Assembly (NCBI GenBank): GCA_036511855.1
Contig: DATCBN010000022.1
Span: 1-51,602, forward strand
Direction of reading: 5' to 3'
Length of the DNA stretch: 51,602 nucleotides
DNA from: Candidatus Eremiobacteraceae bacterium
GTDB lineage: Bacteria; Vulcanimicrobiota; Vulcanimicrobiia; Eremiobacterales; Eremiobacteraceae
Of the stretch, positions 42,929 to 51,136 are shown piece by piece (the first letter of the stretch is position 1; every line of letters begins with the position of its first letter). The translations under genes and the position numbers were made by a program. Under the pieces are notes generated by a model, which saw only the letters and a list, made by a program, of their open reading frames with translations, did not search any database and was not told where the DNA came from.

Positions 42929-43183
42929 ACACCGACCGCGCGGTGCCGAGACAGGAAGCACACAACGGATGCTGCGATTGCAATCGCAGAGAGCGGAACG
43001 ACTCGGGAAAGGCACCCCTGCCGTTGGGGATCCGGCTCCCGCCGGATGATGGACCTGGGGATCGCGTCCCAGAGAAGCCAACGTTAAGCGAGTAGAGGGT
43101 CCGGTACCCACCACTCAATGACGCGGCGACAGTGCCATCGGCCAATCAGATAACGGCCGGGCCGAAAGGCTCGGCTGTTTCTG
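42929..43183 (+). ncRNA. Candidate structured RNA / 5' leader, about 255 nt, class unknown
   Basis: A 348-nt gap without a coding gene carries a strong promoter, a run of hairpins and a final terminator. Visible hairpins: TGCGATTG/CAATCGCA at 42973-42988, ATCCGGC-TCCC-GCCGGAT at 43030-43047, CTGGG/CCCAG at 43055-43072, GGGT/ACCC at 43097-43109, and the terminator stem at 43156-43175. ACTCG near 43000 can pair with CGAGT near 43089, closing a multi-branch core. I find no hallmark of 6S RNA, SRP RNA, RNase P RNA, tmRNA or common riboswitches. Because the terminator stands just before the MFS start, it may be a riboswitch-like attenuator for that gene, or an independent small RNA. Confidence 0.62.
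43156..43183 (+). terminator. Terminator/attenuator hairpin before the MFS gene
   Basis: Stem GCCGGGCC (43156-43163) with GGCTCGGC (43168-43175), eight pairs including one G-U, closed by a GAAA tetraloop and followed by TGTTTCTG. The T-run is imperfect. GGAG for the MFS start follows about 10 nt later, the arrangement used by transcriptional attenuators. Confidence 0.7.
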
Positions 43184-43200
43184 TGGAGTAAAGCCTCGTC

Positions 43201-44469
43201 GTGCCCGAAACCCGCCTCCTTCGCGACGTAGTTCATGAAGAGCCGCCTCGCGACACCGCGCGCTTTGGCGCCTTCAGCTACCGCCAATTTCGACTGCTCT
43301 GGTTCGGCCTGCTCGTGTCCAATGCCGGATCGTGGATGCAGATGCTCGCGCAGGGCTGGCTCGTCGTGCAGTTGTCGAACAGCGCTGCCGAAGGGTCGTT
43401 CTATCTCGGCATGGTCGGCCTCGTGCGCGCCGCCCCGGTCCTTGCACTTTCGGGATTCGCCGGCGCGCTCGCCGACCGCCACGACCGGCGCCGGATTCTC
43501 ACGCTGACGCAAGTCTTGATGGGCTTGTCCGCGCTCGTACTTGGCATTCTCGTTGAGATCCACGCCGTGAAGATCTGGCACGTCATGATCATGGCGGCGA
43601 TTTCGGCGGGCGCGAACGCGTTTGACGCACCGACGCGGCAAGCGATGCTGCCACAACTCGTCGGCGAGCGCGATCTCATGAGCGCCATAGGGCTTAATTC
43701 CGCCGCATTCAACGGACCGGCCCTCGTCGGTCCGGCGCTCGGCGGCTTGGTCGTCGCGGCGGTCGGCATCGCCCCGTGCTTTTTCATCAACGCCGGATCG
43801 TACGTCGCCGTCTTGATCGCTCTCGCGATGATGACGCCCCAACCGCCCGTGAGCACCGCACGAAAGAGAAGCCTGTTGGGCGAAGCAATGGATGGATTTG
43901 CGTACGTCGGAAGGGAGCCGCGGCTGTTGGCGATCTTCGGCATGCTGTCGTTGATGGGGCTTGTCGCGCGGCCGTACCTGCAGCTGCTGCCGGCATTCAT
44001 CAAGGTGGTTCTCGGCGGCGGTCCTCAGGCGCTCGGCATCGTGATGGGGGCGGCCGGAGGAGGCGCGCTGCTGGGGTCGCTCGTCACGGCGCTCATCGGG
44101 ATCACGCGCGGCCGGGGCGCTCTGATGGTCGGCAGCGCGGCGTTTGCCGGCGCTGCGCTCGTCTGGTTCTCCTACAGCTCATCGGTGTGGGCGGCTTCGA
44201 CGGCGCTCATCGTGCTCGGCGGATCGATCATGGTGTTCATGGGCATGTCGAACACGCTGATCCAGACCTACACGCCGAGCGAAATGCGCGGACGCGTGAT
44301 CTCCATCTATACCATGACGGTGCTCGGCTTTATGCCGCTCGGTTCGGGCCTTCTCGGATGGACCGCGAGCCTGACGTCATTGCCGCTGACGTTTGCCGTG
44401 AGCGGCGCGTTGGTGGTCGCGGCCGCTGCATTACTCGCGTTGCGCAGCGACGTGCGCGCGCTGGCGTGA
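43201..44469 (+). CDS. MFS transporter, enterobactin-exporter-like (TMS family)
   Basis: A 422-aa major facilitator with about 12 membrane segments, for example FGLLVSNAGSWMQMLAQGWLVVQLS, ALSGFAGALADRHDRRRILTL (with the MFS loop D-R-x-x-R-R), FFINAGSYVAVLIALAMM and ALVVAAAALLALRSDV near the end. This variant is typical of EntS/TMS-like exporters for siderophores, drugs and metabolites. The GTG start has GGAG (43186-43189) about 11 nt upstream. It lies in the same direction as the LuxE/LuxC/aminotransferase operon, but behind its own promoter and the structured RNA, so it may be controlled separately. It could export the product of that operon; this is inferred. Confidence 0.9.
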   Translation: MPETRLLRDVVHEEPPRDTARFGAFSYRQFRLLWFGLLVSNAGSWMQMLAQGWLVVQLSNSAAEGSFYLGMVGLVRAAPVLALSGFAGALADRHDRRRILTLTQVLMGLSALVLGILVEIHAVKIWHVMIMAAISAGANAFDAPTRQAMLPQLVGERDLMSAIGLNSAAFNGPALVGPALGGLVVAAVGIAPCFFINAGSYVAVLIALAMMTPQPPVSTARKRSLLGEAMDGFAYVGREPRLLAIFGMLSLMGLVARPYLQLLPAFIKVVLGGGPQALGIVMGAAGGGALLGSLVTALIGITRGRGALMVGSAAFAGAALVWFSYSSSVWAASTALIVLGGSIMVFMGMSNTLIQTYTPSEMRGRVISIYTMTVLGFMPLGSGLLGWTASLTSLPLTFAVSGALVVAAAALLALRSDVRALA

Positions 44470-44485
44470 AGCCCGGCGAAAAGAT

Positions 44486-45787
44486 TTACTGCGGATAGCT
44501 CTCCAGCGTCTTTTTGACCGAGCTGAGGAAGCGCGAGGCCACTGCACCGTCAAGCACCCGGTGATCCAGACACAGACATAGATTCATGATGGAGCGGATC
44601 GCGATCGCATCGTTGACCACCCAGGGACGCTTCACGACTGCTTCCATAGTGATGATCGCGGCTTGCGGCGGATTGATAATCGGAACCGAAGCGACATTGC
44701 CGAGCGCGCCGGTGTTGTCGACCGTGATGGTGCCATCGGTGAGATCGGGCATGGTGAGCCGGCGCCGCCGCGCTTTGTCGACGAGTTCGGCGATGGATTG
44801 CGCAAGACCGGCTAGGCTCAAGCGGTCCGCGTCGCGCACGACCGGAACGACCAGTCCCTCTTCGACGTCGATCGCGATGCCGACGTTGATATGCTTGCGT
44901 TGGATGACATGATCGCCGCCCCACGCGCTGTTGACCAGCGGATTTTCTTTCAACGCACGGCAGACGGCTTGCACGACGATGGGCAAGTATGTGAGATTGA
45001 CGCCTTCGTGCGCCTTGAAGGCGGCCTTCTCGCGGTCGCGCCAGCGTGAAAGTTCGGTGACGTCGGCCTCCATCATGCACCACGCGTGCGGGATGGTGGT
45101 GGCGGCTTGCGTCATGCGCTCAGCGATGGTCTTGCGCATCTGCGAGAGGCGGATGATGGTGTCGTCGTCGCCGGCGTGCGCGAGAACGGGGGCATGCGCC
45201 GCGGACGGCGGGGCTGCCGTCCGGGCTTGGCTCGATCCAGCGGATGCGGCGGTTGCTTGCGCTACTTGTGCTGCCGGCGAGAACCTCGTGGCCACGCCGC
45301 TTTCAACCGCCTTTACGACATCTCGTGCGGTGATGCGGCCGGCGCGCCCAGTTCCCGCAACTCCGCCAAGATCCAGTTGATGCTCGCGCGCGAGCTTGCG
45401 CACTGCCGGAGAATAGCGGGCGCCGTTAGCCTGCGCGGGCGGCGCGGCCGTTCGAGAATTGCCGGGCGAGCTTGCGCTCGGCGCTGCCGAAGCTACATGG
45501 CTTGCCGCTGCTGCGGCCGGAGCACTTGTCGCGGCCGCCGGCGCTGCCGTTCCCGCTTCGATGATTTCGCATACCGTGGCGCCCACCGGCACGGTCTCGC
45601 CCTCTTGGACGAGAATCTCTCCGACGGTACCGCCGAACGGTGAGGGGATCTCCGACGCGACCTTATCGGTCTCGACTTCGAGCAGCGGCTCGTATTTGGC
45701 GATGGCTTCGCCCGTTTTCTTGAGCCAGCGTCCGACTGTGCCCTCGGTGACGGTCTCACCGAGTTGCGGCATGGTGACTTTTGCCAA
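44486..45787 (-). CDS. 2-oxoacid dehydrogenase E2, dihydrolipoamide acyltransferase
   Basis: The E2 core of a pyruvate- or branched-chain-type dehydrogenase complex: it carries acyl groups on lipoyl-lysine and passes them to CoA. In 433 aa: one lipoyl domain with VETDKVASEIPSP (Lys42), an Ala/Pro-rich linker (about 80-125), a peripheral-subunit-binding domain (YSPAVRKLAREHQLDLGGVA, TGRAGRITARDVVKAVE), a second linker, then the acyltransferase domain ending LDHRVLDGAVASRFL with catalytic His409 and Asp413. The start is TTG (MAKVTMPQLGETV) with AGAGGG 8 nt before; ATG 45772 is the alternative. It follows E1-beta by 12 nt. No E3 gene is adjacent. Confidence 0.95.
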   Translation of the reverse strand: MAKVTMPQLGETVTEGTVGRWLKKTGEAIAKYEPLLEVETDKVASEIPSPFGGTVGEILVQEGETVPVGATVCEIIEAGTAAPAAATSAPAAAAASHVASAAPSASSPGNSRTAAPPAQANGARYSPAVRKLAREHQLDLGGVAGTGRAGRITARDVVKAVESGVATRFSPAAQVAQATAASAGSSQARTAAPPSAAHAPVLAHAGDDDTIIRLSQMRKTIAERMTQAATTIPHAWCMMEADVTELSRWRDREKAAFKAHEGVNLTYLPIVVQAVCRALKENPLVNSAWGGDHVIQRKHINVGIAIDVEEGLVVPVVRDADRLSLAGLAQSIAELVDKARRRRLTMPDLTDGTITVDNTGALGNVASVPIINPPQAAIITMEAVVKRPWVVNDAIAIRSIMNLCLCLDHRVLDGAVASRFLSSVKKTLESYPQ

Positions 45788-45799
45788 TGATGCGACCCT

Positions 45800-46783
45800 C
45801 TAGAACGCCGCGAGATCGCGCAACGCCGCAGCGATGCGCTCGGGGCTCGGCATGAATGCTTCTTCGTAGACCTTAGAGTAGCCCATCGCCGGCACGTCGG
45901 GCCCGCAGAGGCGGCGGACCGGCGCATCGAGTTCGAACAACGCTTCCTCGGCGATGATGGCCGAGATCTCCGCGCCGACGCCGCCGAATTTGTTGTCCTC
46001 GTGAACGATAAGCACTTTGCGCGTTTTGGTGGCGGTAGTGAGAATCGCCTCGCGGTCCATCGGGCGGATCGATCGCAGATCGAGAACTTCGACGTCGATG
46101 CCGTCCTTGATCAATTCTTCCGCAGCCTGAACCGCGAAATGCCGCATAAGGCCGTACGTGATCACCGACAGATCGCGGCCCGGCCGCGCTATATCGGCCT
46201 TGCCGATGGGCACGGTGTGCCTTCCATCGGGCACATCGCCCTTTATCAGCCGGTAGGTCTTCTTGTGTTCGAGGAAAAGGACCGGATCTTCGTCCTCGAT
46301 CGCGGCGTTGAGCAATCCCTTCGCATCCGCGGGCGTGGACGGCGCGAGCACCTTCAGGCCCGGCACGTGGTAGAACAACGCTTCGATGCTCACCGAGTGC
46401 GACAACGCGCCGCCGACTCCGCCGCCATACGGCGTCCGGATGACAAGCGGACACGTGTTGCCGCCCGCGCTGCGGTAGCGAATTTTCGCCGCTTCGCCGA
46501 CTATTTGGCTGTACGCGGGATAGATGAAATCCGCGAATTGGATCTCGGCGATCGGCCGCAAGCCCGCGATTGCGGCGCCGATGGCCACTCCGATGATCGA
46601 CGCTTCTGCAAGCGGCGTGTCGAGGATGCGATCGCGGCCGAACTCCTCGAGAAAATCCTTGGTTATGAGGAAGACGTTGCCCCGTGCTCCGACATCTTCG
46701 CCGAGGATGAAGACCCGTTCGTCTCGCGCGAGCGCATCGTGCAATGTCTCGCGCACGGCTTCCAGTAGATTTTTGACTGCCAT
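45800..46783 (-). CDS. 2-oxoacid dehydrogenase E1 component, beta subunit
   Basis: The 327-aa E1-beta subunit of a pyruvate/branched-chain type dehydrogenase, which completes the thiamine diphosphate site with E1-alpha. Blocks are RVFILGEDVGARGNVFLITK, DTPLAEASIIGVAIGAAIAG, LRPIAEIQFADFIYPAYSQI, TPYGGGVGGALSHS and GLKVLAPSTPADAKGLL. The C-terminal half is the transketolase-C domain, with DLSVITYGLM and KVLIVHEDNKFGGVGAEISA. GAGG is 6 nt before the ATG. It lies 105 nt after E1-alpha; that gap holds the hairpin and tandem repeats. The substrate (pyruvate or branched-chain 2-oxoacids) cannot be fixed from sequence alone, though blocks are nearer to branched-chain forms. Confidence 0.95.
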   Translation of the reverse strand: MAVKNLLEAVRETLHDALARDERVFILGEDVGARGNVFLITKDFLEEFGRDRILDTPLAEASIIGVAIGAAIAGLRPIAEIQFADFIYPAYSQIVGEAAKIRYRSAGGNTCPLVIRTPYGGGVGGALSHSVSIEALFYHVPGLKVLAPSTPADAKGLLNAAIEDEDPVLFLEHKKTYRLIKGDVPDGRHTVPIGKADIARPGRDLSVITYGLMRHFAVQAAEELIKDGIDVEVLDLRSIRPMDREAILTTATKTRKVLIVHEDNKFGGVGAEISAIIAEEALFELDAPVRRLCGPDVPAMGYSKVYEEAFMPSPERIAAALRDLAAF

Positions 46784-46812
46784 CTAGATCCTCGAGGCGT
46801 TCGTGACGCAAT

Positions 46813-46831
46813 GGGCAAGCGATGCTTGCCC
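46813..46831. repeat. Intergenic hairpin repeat, locus 5 (single unit)
   Basis: GGGCAAGC-GAT-GCTTGCCC followed by TAGTAC, identical in core and flank to the last unit of locus 3. It lies within the E1-alpha/E1-beta gap, so unlike the other loci it sits inside a presumed operon. Confidence 0.9.
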
Positions 46832-46835
46832 TAGT

Positions 46836-46880
46836 ACGGAATCGGCCCTAACGGAATCGGCCCTAACGGAATCGGCCACA
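46836..46880. repeat. Tandem 15-bp direct repeat, three copies
   Basis: ACGGAATCGGCCCTA is repeated at 46836-46850, 46851-46865 and, with changes at its end (ACGGAATCGGCCACA), 46866-46880. It directly adjoins the hairpin unit and lies 9 nt before the E1-alpha stop. The repeat unit is a multiple of three but is not in any gene. Confidence 0.9.
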
Positions 46881-46889
46881 TAGAACACG

Positions 46890-47906
46890 TTAGGAAAGCG
46901 GGCCTTCGGCATAGACGTGCGTGTACAGGTCTTCAGGCGAGGGCGACGGTTGCATTTCGGCCCAATCGGTTGCTTCATTGACTTCAACAAGTGCGCGCGC
47001 CTTGAGCTCGGCGGCAGCCGGCTCGTCGAGGTAGCCGCGATCGGCGAGCCATGCCTCAAAGCGCGGCACCGGGTCGCGTTTCTTGACTGCTTCGATCTCG
47101 TCCGGCGTTCTATACGTGAGCTGATTGTCGTCGGTCGTGTGCGACATCGCGCGATAGCATTTTGCCTCGACGAGCGTGGCACCGCCGCCCGCGCGCGCGC
47201 GATCGACCGCTTCGCGCACGGTGACGTATGACGCGATCGGATCGGTGCCGTCGCAGATCACGCCCGGCAGGCCGTAGGCGACCGCGCGGTCGGCGACGTT
47301 CTTCACCGCCATCTGCATGGATTGCGGCACCGAGATCGCATACTCGTTGTTCTCGCACAAGAAGACGATCGGCAGTTTATGAATGCCGGCGAAGTTCAGC
47401 GCTTCGTGCCATTCGCCTTCGCTGGTCGAACCCTCGCCGAACGATGTCAGCACGACCGCATCTTGCTTGCGCATCTTGTGCGCGAGCGCCATGCCGACGG
47501 CATGCGTCACATGCGCCGCGATGATGGACGATATGCTCGCGATGTTGCGATCCGGCACGCTGTAATGATTGGGGAATTGGCGGCCGCTCGAAAACACGTC
47601 GGCTTTGCGCGCGAACAGGCACATCAGTTGCTCGCGCGGCGTCACGCCGAACGAAAGCGCCATGCACGTGTCACGATAGTAAGGGACGATCCAGTCGGTG
47701 CCGCGCCGCAATGCGAACGCAGCCGCGACTTGAATGGCCTCATGTCCCTGGCAGGTTGCGGCGAACGGTATCTTGCCCTGCCGGTTGAGCGCGAATCCGC
47801 GATCGTCGCACGTCCGCGTCAGAATCATGAAATAATACATATCGCGCAGACGATCGGGGGTGAGTCCCTCCGGCAACGTCTCGCGAACGCTCGGTTCGCT
47901 CTTCAT
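46890..47906 (-). CDS. 2-oxoacid dehydrogenase E1 component, alpha subunit
   Basis: The 338-aa E1-alpha subunit binding thiamine diphosphate. Blocks are YYFMILTRTCDDRGFALNRQ near the start and IPFAATCQGHEAIQVAAAFAL. The cofactor motif GEGSTSEGEWHEALNFAG follows, then KLPIVFLCENNEYAIS, SMQMAVKNVADRAVAYGLPG and the phosphorylation-loop region YRAMSHTTDDN typical of branched-chain or acetoin-type E1. It is the first gene of the E1-alpha, E1-beta, E2 group. Its start is 51 nt before the malic-enzyme stop in the same direction, so they may share a transcript. No clear ribosome binding site precedes the ATG. Confidence 0.95.
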   Translation of the reverse strand: MKSEPSVRETLPEGLTPDRLRDMYYFMILTRTCDDRGFALNRQGKIPFAATCQGHEAIQVAAAFALRRGTDWIVPYYRDTCMALSFGVTPREQLMCLFARKADVFSSGRQFPNHYSVPDRNIASISSIIAAHVTHAVGMALAHKMRKQDAVVLTSFGEGSTSEGEWHEALNFAGIHKLPIVFLCENNEYAISVPQSMQMAVKNVADRAVAYGLPGVICDGTDPIASYVTVREAVDRARAGGGATLVEAKCYRAMSHTTDDNQLTYRTPDEIEAVKKRDPVPRFEAWLADRGYLDEPAAAELKARALVEVNEATDWAEMQPSPSPEDLYTHVYAEGPLS

Positions 47907-47957
47907 GAGGAGCGAGGTTCGTTCCGTGCGGCCGCGTATTCCTGGGACGCGTTCGGC

Positions 47958-49394
47958 CTAAATCTCGATTCCGTCGTCGTGCGTCACCGTTTTGCGAGCG
48001 ACACCGGACTCGAACGCGGCATTGGAGACCGCCTTGGCGACTGCTTCGACAACGCGCGTGTCGAACACGCTAGGTACGATATATTCGTTCGACAGTTCGT
48101 CCGCCCCGATCACGGCGGCGATCGCATTGGCCGCCGCAAGTTTCATCGGCTCGTTGATCCGGCGCGCGCGCGCGTCGAGCGCGCCTCGGAAGACGCCGGG
48201 GAACGCGAGAAGATTGTTGACTTGATTCGGATAGTCGGACCGGCCTGTTGCCATCACCGCCACGTAAGGTTCGGCGATATCGGGCGCGATTTCGGGCAAA
48301 GGATTGGCCATCGCGAACACGATGGGGTCTTTGGCCATGGTCTTCAGATCCGCAACGGTCAGAACGTCCGGACGCGACAACCCGATGAAGACGTCTGCGC
48401 CGGGTAGCACGGCGGAGAGCGATCCCTCGCGCCGGTCTTTGTTGCCGTTGTCTGCGAGCCACTGCCACATCTCGTTGCCGGGATACGAGCGGCCAGCGAC
48501 GAGCGCACCGTCGCGATCGACGCCGATGACGTCGGCCGCGCCAGCAGAGATGAGGATCTTGGCGCATGCGCCGCCGGCCGCGCCGATGCCGTTGACCACG
48601 ATCCGCGTTTGCGACATTTTCTTGCCGACTACTTTGAGCGCGTTTAGCAGCGCCGCCAGGATCACGATGGCGGTGCCGTGCTGATCGTCGTGCATCACCG
48701 GGATTTCGAGAAGGTCGTCGAGTCTGCGCTCGATCTCAAAGCAGCGCGGCGACGAGATGTCCTCGAGATTCACGCCGCCGAAGACCGGCGCGATGCGCAC
48801 GACGGTGTCAACGATCTCGTCGACGACTTTTGTGTCGAGACAAATCGGAAAAGCGTCGACGCCGGCGAACGATTTGAACAGCATGGCCTTGCCCTCCATC
48901 ACGGGGAGCGCCGCGTATGGCCCGACATCGCCGAGCCCGAGCACCGCGGTGCCGTCCGTGACGATGGCCACCATGTTTCGTTTGACGGTGAGCGCATAAG
49001 CCTTCGCTGGGTCATCGGCGATGGCGAGACTCACTCGTGCGACGCCCGGCGTGTAAACACGCGAGAGGATCTCGCGGTTGTTGACCGGCATTCGCGGAAC
49101 GACCTCGATCTTGCCGCCCAAATGCGCAAGAAATGTGCGATCGCTGACGTTGATCACGCGGACTCCGTCCACGTTGCGTAACGCCGCCACCACCGCGAGC
49201 AGGTGATCGTCATCCTGCACGTCGATGCTTATATCGCGCAGCACGGTCTTCTTGCCGACGCGATTGACGTCGACCGCGCCGATCCGGCCGCCGGTTTCCG
49301 CTATCGCGTGCGCCACATTGGCAAAGGTGCCGAGCGCCGTTATCTGTTCGATCCGGACGATGGACGAAAAACCGATCTTCATTTGCTGTGACAC
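47958..49394 (-). CDS. NAD(P)-dependent malic enzyme with N-terminal ACT domain
   Basis: Malic enzyme converts malate to pyruvate and CO2, linking the citric acid cycle to pyruvate. The 478-aa protein has an N-terminal ACT-like domain (about 1-85: SSIVRIEQITALGTFANVAH, then VDVNRVGKKTVLRDISIDVQ), then the catalytic part. This includes YTPGVARVSLAIADDP, TDGTAVLGLGDVGPYAALPV, MEGKAMLFKSFAGVDAFPI, the metal site PVMHDDQHGTAIVIL and the NAD-binding fold VVNGIGAAGGACAKILI. The start is GTG 49394; ATG 49382 is an alternative. ACT domains usually bind amino acids, so allosteric control by an amino acid is likely. Pyruvate formed could feed the adjacent dehydrogenase. Confidence 0.95.
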   Translation of the reverse strand: MSQQMKIGFSSIVRIEQITALGTFANVAHAIAETGGRIGAVDVNRVGKKTVLRDISIDVQDDDHLLAVVAALRNVDGVRVINVSDRTFLAHLGGKIEVVPRMPVNNREILSRVYTPGVARVSLAIADDPAKAYALTVKRNMVAIVTDGTAVLGLGDVGPYAALPVMEGKAMLFKSFAGVDAFPICLDTKVVDEIVDTVVRIAPVFGGVNLEDISSPRCFEIERRLDDLLEIPVMHDDQHGTAIVILAALLNALKVVGKKMSQTRIVVNGIGAAGGACAKILISAGAADVIGVDRDGALVAGRSYPGNEMWQWLADNGNKDRREGSLSAVLPGADVFIGLSRPDVLTVADLKTMAKDPIVFAMANPLPEIAPDIAEPYVAVMATGRSDYPNQVNNLLAFPGVFRGALDARARRINEPMKLAAANAIAAVIGADELSNEYIVPSVFDTRVVEAVAKAVSNAAFESGVARKTVTHDDGIEI

Positions 49395-49489
49395 GTGACT
49401 GCTTGTCCCCCGTGCGGACAGAAAGGGAATGGCGCGTCGCGGACTAGAACGCCAGCCCTCACATTCCCCGATTCCGGAGGAAATCTTCG

Positions 49490-50593
49490 TTGCGCCGAAC
49501 GCTCGCGCTCGCAGTCATCGTCGTCACGCTGTGCGTGAACCTCGGCGCTTGTTCCACGCCGATCGACACGGGCAGCAATATCCCCGCACAGAGCCAGCCG
49601 ATCTACACCGTGCTCGCGCTCCTCGGATTAGGCATTGCCATTGCGGCGATTCACCATCACGCCGAGAAGCCGAGCTCGGGATCCCCGAAGATTGCGCAGA
49701 CGCCGAGCAGCGTTATTCCGCTCCGGTTGAGCAATGCGACGCCCTTCGACGTGACGCTCGATCCGCTCGTGCCGGGCCAGTTCGGCGCGCTGCTTGCTGG
49801 CTCGTCGGGGTCGGCGTCGGTGTTCGAGCTTGGCGATATCTCATCGGATGGGGTGACGTCGCAATACACGCTGCCGGTGGGATACCAGCCGGCGGCGGTC
49901 GCAATCGACGGCGGGGCCACCAACCAGGAGTGGTTCGTGAACGGCAGCGGTCTCGTAGACGGCTGTCAGATCGGGCCAACCGTTTGTACGCCAAGCCCTG
50001 CTCCGTTCTTCGATGCGCTTGCGACCGGCGGCACGCGATACATCGCCGCAGACGGCCAGCATCTCTTCATCGCACGAGACGATGGGGCCGGCACTGTCAC
50101 GTGGTCGGCGTTCGATCTCGCTGCCAACAACGTTGGAACGGGCTCATACACGTACACCTCGGGAACCGGCAAGGGGCTTTATCCAAGAGACGCGGTCGTA
50201 TCGATCGGAAGTTCGGTCAGCCAGTTCCTGCTCTTCCATCAAGATGGCACGACGCACGAGATCCAGTTGACGTCGCCACCAACCACCGGGCTTGGACCGA
50301 CTCTGAATCCGGTGCCCACGAATATCGGCAATGCGACCATCAACGGAGTTGATATCTACGGCTTCACCGGATCGCCATCCGCAGGACTGTACTCGATCGC
50401 ACGATATGACGCCGTTGGCACCGATCCGCTCGCCTACACCATTCAGGCGGTCACGCTGGTCGCTTTCAACGGCGTCACTAAACCGCCCATCGGCACCTCA
50501 TTCAAGGTACCGCTCACCAACCTGCATGCGGACGGCGCCGGGATCTACGGTCTGGATCCCAACGGCACGCTCGTGACGTTCAATGTTTTCTAA
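49490..50593 (+). CDS. Lipoprotein, Ser/Thr/Gly-rich beta-structure, function unknown
   Basis: A 367-aa exported lipoprotein. The TTG start is supported by GGAGGAAA at 49475-49482, 7 nt away. The signal peptide ends in the lipobox NLGAC (Cys21); a second hydrophobic stretch, VLALLGLGIAIAAIHHH at about 40-56, may be a membrane-contact segment. The mature protein has repeated short beta-strand phrases rich in Gly, Thr and Asp, such as GGTRYIAADGQHLFIARDDGAG and PSAGLYSIARYDAVGTD, suggesting a beta-propeller-like fold, as in the lipoprotein at 18721. Not recognised as a named family. Its stop overlaps the start of the HTH gene by 11 nt. Confidence 0.78.
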   Translation: MRRTLALAVIVVTLCVNLGACSTPIDTGSNIPAQSQPIYTVLALLGLGIAIAAIHHHAEKPSSGSPKIAQTPSSVIPLRLSNATPFDVTLDPLVPGQFGALLAGSSGSASVFELGDISSDGVTSQYTLPVGYQPAAVAIDGGATNQEWFVNGSGLVDGCQIGPTVCTPSPAPFFDALATGGTRYIAADGQHLFIARDDGAGTVTWSAFDLAANNVGTGSYTYTSGTGKGLYPRDAVVSIGSSVSQFLLFHQDGTTHEIQLTSPPTTGLGPTLNPVPTNIGNATINGVDIYGFTGSPSAGLYSIARYDAVGTDPLAYTIQAVTLVAFNGVTKPPIGTSFKVPLTNLHADGAGIYGLDPNGTLVTFNVF

Positions 50594-50948
50594 GAACGGC
50601 ATCGCCGCCAACGATGTGCTCCGCGCAGTCGCGGAAAACGCGGATGCCGTCGCGGCCGGCGTCTGCCGCCGCTTATTGCTGCCGCTTGAACGGGCCGATG
50701 AAGAGCGCGCAAGCCGGCTGCTCGACACCTTGCGCGGCTACTACGCATGCGGCGGAAGTGTGGCGAAGACGGCTGAAAAGTTGTTCCTGCACCGCAACAG
50801 CGTGCGCTACCGGCTGGATCGCGTGCGCTCATTGCTCGGCGCCGACATCGATCATCCGGAAGTCGCCGCAGCACTTCTCGCCGCATTCGCGGTGGCGTCC
50901 AGCGCGGTGCCCAAGAAGGAGTACCATGAAGCTCAGCGCGCGAAATAA
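50583..50948 (+). CDS. PucR-type helix-turn-helix protein, HTH domain only
   Basis: A 121-aa protein whose C-terminal half is the PucR/CdaR HTH_30 domain: LLDTLRGYYACGGSVAKTAE, LFLHRNSVRYRLDRVRSLLG. Full PucR regulators carry a long N-terminal sensory part (400 or more residues) that is missing here. The N-terminal 40 residues (NDVLRAVAENADAVAAGVCRRLLLPLERAD) look helical only. It is either a natural single-domain regulator or a shortened remnant; intact codon use and overlaps with both neighbours favour a working gene. It overlaps the lipoprotein's end by 11 nt and the Mop gene's start by 23 nt. Confidence 0.8.
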   Translation: MFSKNGIAANDVLRAVAENADAVAAGVCRRLLLPLERADEERASRLLDTLRGYYACGGSVAKTAEKLFLHRNSVRYRLDRVRSLLGADIDHPEVAAALLAAFAVASSAVPKKEYHEAQRAK

Positions 50949-51132
50949 ATTGCCGGGCGTCATAGAGCGCATCGAAGTCGACGGCATCACCGCGAAAGTC
51001 ACCATGCGCTGCGGCGACAACTGCCTTGTCGCCGTCATCACGCGCGAATCCGTCGAAGACATGGATCTTCACGTCGGTGACGCGGTCAGTGCCGTCATTA
51101 AGTCATCGTCGGTGATGCTCGCCAAAGAATGA
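50926..51132 (+). CDS. Molybdopterin/molybdate-binding Mop (TOBE) domain protein
   Basis: A 68-aa single Mop domain, the fold that binds molybdate or tungstate as an oligomer in molbindins and in ModE/ModC. The pattern is typical: MKLSARNKLPGVIERIEVDG, then ITAKVTMRCGDNCLVAVITRES, GDAVSAVIKSSSVMLAKE. AAGGAG lies 6 nt before the ATG. It starts within the PucR-like gene, implying coupled expression. It could store or sense molybdate for a molybdoenzyme; PucR-like HTH domains also occur near xanthine dehydrogenase genes, but no such enzyme is in view. Confidence 0.88.
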   Translation: MKLSARNKLPGVIERIEVDGITAKVTMRCGDNCLVAVITRESVEDMDLHVGDAVSAVIKSSSVMLAKE

Positions 51133-51136
51133 CCGG

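Noticed and set aside
42929-43183. Assignment of the RNA to 6S, SRP, RNase P, tmRNA, cobalamin or c-di-AMP riboswitch
   Set aside because: I compared remembered core motifs; a short AGCCAACG...AAGCG stretch recalls the c-di-AMP motif, but the closing helix and the GGGGAACC/GGGGUGAAU parts do not fit. Other classes lack all hallmarks.
46836-46880. CRISPR array
   Set aside because: Three 15-bp copies are directly adjacent without spacers and no cas genes are near.
47322-48407. 361-codon plus-strand frame across E1-alpha and malic enzyme
   Set aside because: Crosses two clear minus-strand genes and has no protein-like pattern.
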